Assembly: GCA_041390685.1 (NCBI GenBank)
Contig: JAWKPL010000001.1
Coordinates: 1,488,001-1,552,000 of the forward strand
DNA: 64,000 bases
DNA from: JAIBBD01 sp041390685
GTDB lineage: Bacteria; Chloroflexota; Dehalococcoidia; UBA2979
Reading direction: 5' to 3'
Shown: piece after piece, positions 51,041 to 58,525 of the stretch
Layout: each line of letters opens with the position of its first letter
How positions within the stretch are numbered: position 1 is the stretch's first letter
Notes under the pieces: generated by a model
Database searches by the model: none
What the model was told of the DNA's origin: nothing
What the model saw: only the letters and a program-made list of their open reading frames with translations
Translations under genes and position numbers: made by a program

Positions 51041-53011
51041 CTACGCCGTCACCAGCTGCAACGTCTGCTCGTAGACCGGGCGCGCGGCGCGACTGAAGCG
51101 CAGCCGCCAGCCAGCCACCCGGTACTTGGCCCCGCTCAGCCCGAGCGTCGCGTCCGTCACGTCGATCACGTCCCACACCTCGGCCCCCACGTTCGGCGGC
51201 GAGACGAGCTCGCCTCGAGGGACCGCGAGCGCCTGCCGCCGGAGCACGGTCGTCGCCCGCACGTCGGCGCGCGCCTGCGCGGCGAGCGCGTCGTCCACCA
51301 CCAGGGCGGCGCCCGCGCCCGCGTGCAGCGCCGCCACGTCCACGGACTCCGCGAATACCCCCGCCCCGAACACCCGCGCCCAGCCCGCCGCCTGCCGCCC
51401 CTCCTCGGCGCTCAGCGCCTCGACGGCATGCGTCGTGCCGCAGGCGTAGCCGCTGCTCTCGCTCGCCAGCGGCTCGAATAGCACCGGCGTGCTGCCGCGC
51501 ATCCGCAGCACGTCGGGCACCACCTCGAGCAGACGGCGCACGGCGGTCGCCGCGCTCTCCCCGGCGCGCACCGTGAACGCCGGCTGATGCGCCGTGCTTT
51601 CGTTGCTCCCCGGCGAGACGCTGAGCCGGAGACCCGCCCGGCGCAGCATCAACGTCACGATGTCGTGCACCGTCGCCGCGCCCGCCGCCCAGACGAGCTG
51701 ACGCGGCGCGATCCACGCCGCGAGCACGCCCCACCCGTCCACGGCCTCCACCTCGACCGTGGCCGCCCCGCGCGCGCGGCGGCGCGCGACCGATGTGATC
51801 CAGAAGCGCATGCCCTCGGAGGTCTCGACGCCCGCGCTCGTCACGAACCCCGGCGCGACCCGCAGCTCGCCCCCCGGCGCGAGCGCGGGCGCAGCCGCCA
51901 CGCCGTAGCGGCCGTCCTCGTTGCGCAGCACGAGGCGGAGCCGCCCGCGCTCCGCGCTCAGCTGCACGTCCGCCTCGAGTACGTCGTCCGAGAGGATCAC
52001 CCCCGTCACGCTGCTCGTCGCGTGCCAGACGCCGGCCGCCGTCACGAGCCAGCCGTCGGCGGCGCCGGCCGCGATCCCCACGCCGTGGCTGGACGCCACC
52101 TCGAAGGGCTGCGGCTCCCGCCACGGGAAGTCGTCGAAGTCGCTGGCCTCGGTGCCGCTCGCCAGCTGCGCGCGGCTGTACGCCCCGCCGCCGCTGTAGG
52201 ACTCGACCAGGGCGGCCCGCGGCACGTCCGCGAACGCGAGCCCCGTGGCGAGGTAGGTGACGAGCGTGCCGCTGGCGGCGCCCGCGACTTCGCTGAGCCC
52301 CGACCAGTTACCCGCAGGTAGCACCCCGCCCGCGCCGAGGATGCACGCCCACGCCCCGGCGTCGCCGGCGCTCGTCGTGCCGGACACGAGGACCTGATAG
52401 TCCGTCGTGAACAACGCCGCCAGCCCGCTCACCGTGGCCAGGCTGTTCGACCAGGCGGTCGCGGCGCTCCACGAGCCCGTGCCCGTCCTCGTCAGCCGGT
52501 ACACGACGCCGGCGACGGCATAGACCACGGCGGCGCTCCCGTCGCTCTGCAGCGCGCAGGCGATGGCCGTGACGGCGCCGCCCGCCGTCACCAGCGTCGT
52601 CGAGCCGCCGAAGCTCGCGCCGGAGTCAGTGCTCTCCCTGATCCGCACCGCCAGCCCACCCGTCGCCACGTAGGCGACGAGCGCCCGCGTCCCGGCGGCC
52701 GCGAGCCCGAGGCGCGGCGCCGTCGCCACGGTCCCGAGGCTCGTCCATCCCGAGTAGGTGCTGCCAGAACCGGGCGAGGCGACCCGCGAGTGGTACAGCG
52801 TCGCCGCCCCCACGTCGATCCGTGCGCGCAGCAACGACCCGTCGGCCGGCACCGCCGCCACGCACGGCCCGGCCGCCTCCGCGCCGGTGTACCAGCGCTC
52901 CCACCGCAGCCGGGCCACGCCCACGTCGCGGTCGTGCAGCTCCGCCGCAAACGCGGGTACGCCGCTCGCCGCCTGCTGCGCCGCCAGCAGCGTCGAGGTC
53001 AGGGAGCGCAT
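51041..53011 (-). CDS. Phage-type tail hub protein fused to a propeller-like repeat region
   Basis: A 656-residue protein. Residues about 40-300 contain repeated Ser/Gly/Ala-rich beta units (DGSAAVVYAVAGVVYRL and similar), like a sialidase-type beta-propeller that could bind a receptor. The second half, from about 320, has the layout of a tail hub: RLVLRNEDGRYGV, RFWITSVARR, a central VRRLLEVVPDVLRMRG and the C-terminal AKYRVAGWRLRFSR ending in QLVTA. Residues VHDIVTLMLRRAGL lie between. Function is inferred from neighbours and layout. GAGGACGAG precedes the ATG. Confidence 0.6.
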   Translation of the reverse strand: MRSLTSTLLAAQQAASGVPAFAAELHDRDVGVARLRWERWYTGAEAAGPCVAAVPADGSLLRARIDVGAATLYHSRVASPGSGSTYSGWTSLGTVATAPRLGLAAAGTRALVAYVATGGLAVRIRESTDSGASFGGSTTLVTAGGAVTAIACALQSDGSAAVVYAVAGVVYRLTRTGTGSWSAATAWSNSLATVSGLAALFTTDYQVLVSGTTSAGDAGAWACILGAGGVLPAGNWSGLSEVAGAASGTLVTYLATGLAFADVPRAALVESYSGGGAYSRAQLASGTEASDFDDFPWREPQPFEVASSHGVGIAAGAADGWLVTAAGVWHATSSVTGVILSDDVLEADVQLSAERGRLRLVLRNEDGRYGVAAAPALAPGGELRVAPGFVTSAGVETSEGMRFWITSVARRRARGAATVEVEAVDGWGVLAAWIAPRQLVWAAGAATVHDIVTLMLRRAGLRLSVSPGSNESTAHQPAFTVRAGESAATAVRRLLEVVPDVLRMRGSTPVLFEPLASESSGYACGTTHAVEALSAEEGRQAAGWARVFGAGVFAESVDVAALHAGAGAALVVDDALAAQARADVRATTVLRRQALAVPRGELVSPPNVGAEVWDVIDVTDATLGLSGAKYRVAGWRLRFSRAARPVYEQTLQLVTA

Positions 53012-53042
53012 CGTCTCGTCCTCGATGTCCGCGGGCGGGCGG

Positions 53043-53666
53043 TCACTCGCGGGCGCCGGCCGCGCCGACGGCGGACTGGTACATGCGGTGGGAGCGGAGG
53101 CGGCGCTCGCGGCCGAGCTTGGCGAGCGACTTCGCGAAGGCCGCCATGCGCTCCTGGGCCCACGTGTGGTAGTTGCGCCAGGTCTCGGCGCCGCCGACGT
53201 TCACGCGGTTCGTCGCGTACGAGGCCCATTCGAGGGCGGCGTAGGCGCCGGCGCCGGTCGCGACAAGGTCGTGGAGGCGGTCGGGGAGTGTCGTGCCGCT
53301 GCCGTCGAGCGTGTGGAGCTTGGTGTAGCGGACGAGGACCGGCTCGCCCTCGAGCGGCGCGCCGTCGATGAGCAGGGAGAGCGTGTCGGCCCACGTCGTG
53401 AACGGGACGAGGCTGCGCGGATACTGGCCGACGGGGTACTCGGCGGCTTCGACGGAGACGCGCGAGGTGAGCGTGGCGATGCTCACCTCGCGGCTGCCGG
53501 CGGCCGTCATCAGCGTGGTGGAGGCTTCGAGGGGGGCGGCGAGCGAGACCTCCTGTACGGCGCGGGCGATATGGCGGTCGAGCTCGGCGTCGGTCCAGCG
53601 GTAGTTCGCGGCGTCCTCATCGCGCAGGTCGCGGCGGACGCGCGTCCGCATCGTCGACAGGTCCAT
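53043..53666 (-). CDS. Phage head-tail connector-like protein
   Basis: A 207-residue protein starting MDLSTMRTRVRRDLRDEDAA, then YRWTDAELDRHIARAVQEVS, the pattern of gp6/gp15-type head-tail adaptors, whose N-terminal helix bundle docks on the portal. The C-terminal helix has WRNYHTWAQERMAAFAKSLA. It lies 40 bases after the capsid gene. GGAGGTG precedes the ATG. Confidence 0.65.
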   Translation of the reverse strand: MDLSTMRTRVRRDLRDEDAANYRWTDAELDRHIARAVQEVSLAAPLEASTTLMTAAGSREVSIATLTSRVSVEAAEYPVGQYPRSLVPFTTWADTLSLLIDGAPLEGEPVLVRYTKLHTLDGSGTTLPDRLHDLVATGAGAYAALEWASYATNRVNVGGAETWRNYHTWAQERMAAFAKSLAKLGRERRLRSHRMYQSAVGAAGARE

Positions 53667-53706
53667 GGCGGCACCTCCGGGGTGCGTGTGTCGTCGAACG
53701 GCCGGG

Positions 53707-54597
53707 CTACGGCCGGATGCCGACGAGGCGCGAGAGCTTGAGCTGGTTGAAGATGGCGAGCGCGACGTACCATTTCACGCGGACGCGGGTGGCGTCCTTC
53801 GTCTCGAGGGAGCCGACGCGTTCCACGGTGAGGCCGCCGGGGCCGGTGAGGCCGACGACTGCGCCCTCGCCAAACTGCAGCGCGTAGATCGTGGAGCAGT
53901 CCGAGGACGTGCCGACGGTCTTCGCGTCGGAGATGTAGTCGTTCACGCCGATGGGCACGCCGTCGTAGAACTGCACCATGCGGCCGAACTCGTCGCGATC
54001 CTGCTCGACGACGCCGGAGCCGGAGGCTCGTGCGAGGGCGGTGAGCCCTCGGCGGGTGCGGCGGGACATGAGCAGCATGTCGGGTTTGCCGCCGCGGATG
54101 AGGTCGATCGCCTCGTCAAGCCTGGCGAGGGTGAGGGTGGCTCCGTTGGTGCCCATGGACGCGGTCTGGCCGGCTGTGCACTGCTTGTCGATGCCGTCGA
54201 ACGCCTTCGTATCGAGGGCGGTGTCGCCATTGATGAAGGTGTCGTCGAACTTCCGCTGCACGGCCTTCGCCTTGAGGGTGACGACGGCGGCCTCGAGGTC
54301 CTGGACGTTGTTGCGCGTGCGCGCGAGGTAATTGTCGACGTCCGCGTCGCCGCCGAGGATGGTGAGCGCCGTGGTGATCTGGGTGAAGGTCGGCGTGTTC
54401 TCGGTCCAGGTGTCGCCGACGCCGTAGAAGGCGGCGGTGGCGGCGGCGTTCTCGCGGTTGTAGGTGAGTCCGTTGCCGACGATTTCGACGAAGGGGAGCC
54501 GCTGCAGCACGGGGCTGTCGTTGATGACGGTCTCGACCACGCCCTCGAGGAGCACATCGTTGGAGAGCTTCGCGCCCTCGGCCAGTGTCAGCGCCAT
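53707..54597 (-). CDS. Phage-type major capsid protein
   Basis: A 296-residue capsid protein, probably HK97 fold. MALTLAEGAKLSNDVLLEGV, SPVLQRLPFVEIVGNGLTYN, then LGGDADVDNYLARTRNNVQD, KPDMLLMSRRTRRGLTAL and FYDGVPIGVNDYISD follow the order of capsid proteins of this type. It is the first gene of the leftward block and has a strong AAGGAGGA site. There is no separate protease or scaffold gene beside it. Confidence 0.8.
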   Translation of the reverse strand: MALTLAEGAKLSNDVLLEGVVETVINDSPVLQRLPFVEIVGNGLTYNRENAAATAAFYGVGDTWTENTPTFTQITTALTILGGDADVDNYLARTRNNVQDLEAAVVTLKAKAVQRKFDDTFINGDTALDTKAFDGIDKQCTAGQTASMGTNGATLTLARLDEAIDLIRGGKPDMLLMSRRTRRGLTALARASGSGVVEQDRDEFGRMVQFYDGVPIGVNDYISDAKTVGTSSDCSTIYALQFGEGAVVGLTGPGGLTVERVGSLETKDATRVRVKWYVALAIFNQLKLSRLVGIRP

Positions 54598-54632
54598 TGG
54601 TTCCTCCTTGTGGTGCAGGGAGGAGGCTATGA

Positions 54633-54644
54633 GAACATTTGTCC
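54633..54644 (-). promoter_or_regulatory. LexA-like box upstream of the capsid gene
   Basis: On the plus strand GAACATTTGTCC matches GAAC-N4-GTTC at seven of eight fixed positions. Read on the minus strand, GGACAAATGTTCTCAT aligns with GAACAGGTGTTCTAAT of the packaging-operon promoter at 12 of 16 positions, -10 region included. It lies 36 bases before the capsid start. Confidence 0.55.
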
Positions 54645-54743
54645 TATCGAGAACCGGGAACTGGCAGTGCTGTGTTCAGACGCTCGGTGGAACGAGAATG
54701 GCTCCCGGATCGGGAGCCGCGAGGACTGAGAGCGCCTGTGGGG

Positions 54744-55892
54744 TCAGGGCGCGCCCGGGGTCGGAGCGGCCTCATCAGCCACGGCGGTTGACGTCGGGGT
54801 TTCCTCGGCGGTCGTTGTGCCCTCGGCGGTCGCAGTGCTCTCCGCGGTTGCGGTGGGAGTCGCGGTCTCGGACGCCGTGGCGGTGGGCGAAGGCGTGGCG
54901 GTGGGCGTAGCCGTCGGGGTCGCCGTGGCCGTTGCCGTCGGGGTGAGCGTGGGCGTCGCTGTCGCGGTCGGCGTGGCCGTGGCCGTGGCCGTGGGGGTCG
55001 CGGTCGCCGTGGCGGTGCCGGTCTCGGTGGCTGTCGCGGTGGTGACCACGTTCTCGAGGAAGCGCGCGGCGGTGACCTGTCCGTCCTCGGTGGCGACCTG
55101 CGCCGCGGCGAGGGCGCCGACGCCACCGTCTTCGGGAGCGACGACGTCGAGGACGGTACGGGCGTTGTTCACGGTCTCGAGGTACGTGGTGACGGACTCA
55201 CGAGAGACGGCCTGTGGCCTGGTCTCGATGACCTTGGCCACGGCGGCGGTGCTTTCCGTCACCGTGCGCAGGAGGCTGGCGTCTGCCGGCTTGCCCTGAG
55301 CCGCCTGCTCCTGGATGGCGGTGACGGCGCGCCGGATACGGTCGAGCTCGGCCTCGGTGGACTGGGTGGTGAGGTTGGCGCCGAGGCTCGGCTCGATCTG
55401 CACGCCGCCATCGTCCCTCCCGGGCGAGCCCGTGAGGGTCACGATGAACAGTGCGGCCGCCGCCGCGGCGGTCGCAACCGTCGCCGATACGGTCGCCCAG
55501 CGGGTCCGAGTCCACTGGCGCGTCCGAACGTGCAACGGCGTGATGCGCAGCCCCTCTGGGGCCCCGCCGGCCCGCTCCAGAGGTTCGCGTTCGAGGGAAT
55601 GGAGGATGTACGCGCGCGAGCGCTCGCGGTAGGAATCGAAGGAGGGGGTGTCGGTGAGGTGTCGGGCTTCGGTGCGGAGGCGGGCGGCGGTACGGAGGAG
55701 GGAGGCGAGTTCGGCGTCCTCGGTGTGGAGGCGGAGGTGCTCTCCGGCCTCGGTACGGTCGAGGGCATCGGCGAAGCGCTGCACGGCTGCGGCGTCGAAG
55801 GGAGCGACGTCGGGAAGCGTGACATCGAGGGACGGGTCGGCCTGCGGGGCCTCGTCCGCGTCCTGTGCCTCGTGGTGCCAGTCGTCTCGCAT
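54744..55892 (-). CDS. Anti-sigma factor-like membrane protein with Thr/Pro/Ala-rich outer tail
   Basis: A 382-residue single-pass protein, encoded 8 bases after the ECF sigma gene. The cytoplasmic part (to about residue 140) is acidic and helical, with EDAELASLLRTAARLRTEAR. A membrane segment follows (VSATVATAAAAAALFIVTLT). The outer part has a helical region (LDRIRRAVTAIQEQAAQGKP) and a tail of TATPTATA-type repeats over about 100 residues. No zinc-binding HxxxCxxC motif is seen, so the anti-sigma role is inferred from the operon and topology. Confidence 0.65.
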   Translation of the reverse strand: MRDDWHHEAQDADEAPQADPSLDVTLPDVAPFDAAAVQRFADALDRTEAGEHLRLHTEDAELASLLRTAARLRTEARHLTDTPSFDSYRERSRAYILHSLEREPLERAGGAPEGLRITPLHVRTRQWTRTRWATVSATVATAAAAAALFIVTLTGSPGRDDGGVQIEPSLGANLTTQSTEAELDRIRRAVTAIQEQAAQGKPADASLLRTVTESTAAVAKVIETRPQAVSRESVTTYLETVNNARTVLDVVAPEDGGVGALAAAQVATEDGQVTAARFLENVVTTATATETGTATATATPTATATATPTATATPTLTPTATATATPTATPTATPSPTATASETATPTATAESTATAEGTTTAEETPTSTAVADEAAPTPGAP

Positions 55893-55900
55893 CCAGTCCG

Positions 55901-56659
55901 CTATCTGTGTCGCCTGCCGGCGTCCGCCGCGGCTTCCGCTTCGCCCGTGAGCATCCGCTTCAGCCGCTGTATCCCCTTGTGTTGCAGCACTTTGACGTTG
56001 GTCTGCTGCTTGCCCAGAGCCTCGGCGGTTTCCGCGACGGAGAGTCCGGAAGCGAAGCGCAGCAGGAGGACGTCCCGTTGCGCCTCTGGGAGCTCTCTGA
56101 CCGCCGCGAACACCTCCTCGGCCGCGATCTTTGCTTCCGCGATCTCCGCCGGCCCGCGACGACCGTCGCGAATCGACTCTGAGAGTTCCGCCGAGGGTCC
56201 GCGCGAGGCGGCACGCCGGTGGAACGAGACCACATGGTTGTGGGCGATGCGGAAGAGCCATGCCGCGAACGGCACTCGAGGCTCCTGGCCGACGGGCGGT
56301 CCGGAGGGCGGGTCCGCGGGTGGCGGAGCGTCCTCGGCGGGCGGACCGGCGGCCGGGGCACCGGTGGCACGCCACTGGAACCCCTCGATCGCCCGGAAGA
56401 CCTTGAGGAAGATCTCTTCCGTCAGGTCTTCCGCGTCCGTCTCGTTGCCGACGCGGCTCAGGCAGTAGCGATACAGCCTGGGCAGGTACGCGTCGTAGAG
56501 GAGGCCAAAGGCCTCCTGGTCCTTCCGGCGCGCGCGGTCGACAAGATCGCGCTCGACCTCGGGAGGCAGAACCTCGCGAGGCTCGCCGGAGGCGAGACGG
56601 TGAGAGGGGAAGTGGTCAACCACCAGACGCTCCACGCGCGGCGTGTCAAGTATGTCCAC
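55901..56659 (-). CDS. ECF-type RNA polymerase sigma factor
   Basis: A 252-residue sigma-70 family protein. Region 2 is EAFGLLYDAYLPRLYRYCLS with DAEDLTEEIFLKVFRAI, and FAAWLFRIAHNHVVSFHRR is the region 2.4 end. A 30-residue Pro/Ala insert interrupts region 2. Region 4 is LPEAQRDVLLLRFASGLSVA with EALGKQQTNVKVLQHKGIQR. It should direct transcription of a stress or surface regulon and be held by the membrane protein encoded downstream. GTG start. Confidence 0.88.
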   Translation of the reverse strand: MDILDTPRVERLVVDHFPSHRLASGEPREVLPPEVERDLVDRARRKDQEAFGLLYDAYLPRLYRYCLSRVGNETDAEDLTEEIFLKVFRAIEGFQWRATGAPAAGPPAEDAPPPADPPSGPPVGQEPRVPFAAWLFRIAHNHVVSFHRRAASRGPSAELSESIRDGRRGPAEIAEAKIAAEEVFAAVRELPEAQRDVLLLRFASGLSVAETAEALGKQQTNVKVLQHKGIQRLKRMLTGEAEAAADAGRRHR

Positions 56660-56766
56660 CGGCTATGCCGGCTGCAGGATCGTACTCGACGCGTCGCCAC
56701 AGGAGCATCTTTCCCCTGTTCACGAGGAGAAACACGCGGGGCGTGGATAAAGTTAACGCGGACGCT

Positions 56767-56784
56767 CGATTCTCCCGAGAATCG
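56767..56784. promoter_or_regulatory. Perfect 18-base palindrome between divergent surface genes
   Basis: CGATTCTCCCGAGAATCG is a complete inverted repeat. It lies between the ECF sigma gene (leftward) and the membrane-anchored protein gene (rightward), a natural place for an operator. Confidence 0.45.
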
Positions 56785-56880
56785 GCGGAGGGAGGCCTGG
56801 ATTCGACGTCGGGCGTCGTTGGGGCGCTCTCGGCGTACTCGCGCCGCGTTCCGGCAGGGACGGGCGAGGCTCGATGTGGA

Positions 56881-56909
56881 TTCCACCTACCCAGCGGTGG
56901 CCATACTAT
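56881..56909 (+). promoter_or_regulatory. Probable promoter of the 56957 gene
   Basis: TTCCAC (56881-56886) and TACTAT (56904-56909) are spaced by 17 bases, placing the transcript start about 40 bases before the TTG start codon. Confidence 0.45.
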
Positions 56910-56956
56910 AGGCGCTCGGCCGGGCAGCGCCCGCGAGCCGCTCCCGAGGAGGTCTT

Positions 56957-58219
56957 TTGCCAGCACGTAAGACGATCGCCGGGCGACGCCAGCAGGCGCT
57001 CAGCCGGCGCAAGAACCTGGCGACACTGGCGATCGGCGCCATTCCCGTCGCGATCATCGTGATCCTCGGTGGCATCTTTCTCTACAACCGGCTGACCGGG
57101 CTCGGCGCGAATGAATTGCCTTCGACGATCGGGGAAGGCGAGCGGGCCGAGATACGCGAGACGATCGAGGACTTCTACGGGTACGTGAACGAGTACAACC
57201 CGGAGTTCATCGCTTCGACGATGTTGCCGGTGCCGGAACTGGGCGAGGAAGAATTCTCGCGGCTGGTGATGGAAGTGGCTCCGCTGCAGTCGGAGGCGCT
57301 GACGTTCACGTTGGTGTCACTGGGGAGCACGACGAGGTCCGCGGACGGGACATACGTCCAGGCGCGGGTAGCCACGAACTTCGGGAGCCGCGACTTCCGG
57401 CTCGCGCGACGGGACGGGCAGTGGAAGCTCGCCGCTGTGCCGGACCTGCTTGTGCCGCAGGACGCGGGACCGATGCAAGTTGAGTGGTCCGTGCTGCATT
57501 CGTCCGTGATCGACCCGGCGGATCTGCCGATGCCATCTGCAACAGCCGCCGCAACCGCAAGCACCACTCCGACGGCGAGCACCGACGATAGCACTGCGAC
57601 GCCTGCCGGCAGCGCGACGGCGGGCGCGCAGGCGGCGCCGACACCCACCAAGACGTTGATCGTGACGGGGCGCATCAAGAATCTGAGCGCCGAGCCCGGC
57701 TATGTCCTGAGCGCGAGCGCGTTCATCACGGACGGCGCAGGCAAGACCCTGGTCACGGCGCGTCCCGCGATGCCCGGCAATCCCTACCTCGACCCGGGCG
57801 AGGAAGGGTATTTCCAGGTGCAGATGACGTTCCCGCGCACGGGCGAGCAGCTGGACCCGCAGCATTTCGTGCTCGTGCCGGACTTTCGGCAGGTGACCCG
57901 CATCGACGAGGCGACGTTTGTGAGCGACCTGGTGACCGTGACTCCCGCGAGCCTGGCATGGCCGCCGGCGGAGAGTGCGCAGATGACGATCGTGAGCAGC
58001 GACCCGCGCCAGGTGACCACGCAGGTGTTCGGGTACTTCTTCGACGCGTCGGGGACACCGCTGTTCATCGGGCAGGTGATCCCGACGGTGGGGCTTCCGG
58101 CAGGGTCATCGGTCGACTTCCCGATCGGACAGGTCGCCGCACTGCCGTCGACGTTTGGCACGGTCGCGCGGGTCGAATTCGTGGTGTACGCGATCCCTCC
58201 GCGGCCGGAGGGCCGCTAA
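56957..58219 (+). CDS. Membrane-anchored extracellular protein (NTF2-like region plus FxLYD-like domains)
   Basis: A 420-residue protein. A basic N terminus is followed by a membrane segment at about residues 24-45. An NTF2-like region (IRETIEDFYGYVNEYNPEFI to the DGQWKLAAVPDLLV segment) comes next, then an Ala/Thr/Ser linker at about 195-225 and two beta-sandwich regions beginning TLIVTGRIKNLSAEPGYVLS, like FxLYD domains. Function unknown. TTG start behind GAGGAGG. It is divergent from the ECF sigma gene and could be one of its targets. Confidence 0.65.
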   Translation: MPARKTIAGRRQQALSRRKNLATLAIGAIPVAIIVILGGIFLYNRLTGLGANELPSTIGEGERAEIRETIEDFYGYVNEYNPEFIASTMLPVPELGEEEFSRLVMEVAPLQSEALTFTLVSLGSTTRSADGTYVQARVATNFGSRDFRLARRDGQWKLAAVPDLLVPQDAGPMQVEWSVLHSSVIDPADLPMPSATAAATASTTPTASTDDSTATPAGSATAGAQAAPTPTKTLIVTGRIKNLSAEPGYVLSASAFITDGAGKTLVTARPAMPGNPYLDPGEEGYFQVQMTFPRTGEQLDPQHFVLVPDFRQVTRIDEATFVSDLVTVTPASLAWPPAESAQMTIVSSDPRQVTTQVFGYFFDASGTPLFIGQVIPTVGLPAGSSVDFPIGQVAALPSTFGTVARVEFVVYAIPPRPEGR

Positions 58220-58525
58220 CACGGCGATCACATTTTTTCGGAAGCCGGTTAACCTCGGCCGCGCGTGAGCGTTTCTGGGAGTGCGCACGAATCAGCATCG
58301 GCGCCGTCCCTCAGGGCGGATGCCTGCTACTATCGTGCGCGGTCCGCGCTCCGGGCAGGGGAAGCACGCATGTGACGTCCCGCTCGAGCGATGCCACCTG
58401 GGAGGCTACCGATCAGGAGCCGGGCCGACGCGGCGGCTCACGCGGTGAGCTGGACGGAGAAGGAGGCAGCCCGAGATACGCGTATAGCCCAAACGAGCAC
58501 AACTGTTCATCCATAGGAGAACAAC
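58220..58525 (+). other. Upstream region of the large secreted protein gene
   Basis: No gene is seen. TACTAT (58328-58333) is a possible -10, which would give a long 5' leader of about 185 bases before the TTG start at 58526. Long leaders are common for abundant surface proteins. Confidence 0.35.

Noticed and set aside
50478..52124. A 548-codon minus-strand frame overlapping the tail hub gene
   Set aside because: Gly/Arg/Ala-rich low-complexity translation in another frame of the hub gene; no ribosome site or motif.
54816..55060. Tandem GTCGGCGT-like repeats as a possible CRISPR or minisatellite
   Set aside because: They are degenerate codon-level repeats encoding the Thr/Pro/Ala tail of the anti-sigma-like protein; there are no regular spacers.
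55893..56375. Extension of the anti-sigma frame upstream of 55892
   Set aside because: It overlaps the sigma factor gene in another frame and is Arg/Gly-rich without family similarity.
58506..58522. GTTC...GAAC near 58506-58522 as a further SOS box
   Set aside because: The half-sites are in the reverse order and at the wrong spacing for GAAC-N4-GTTC.
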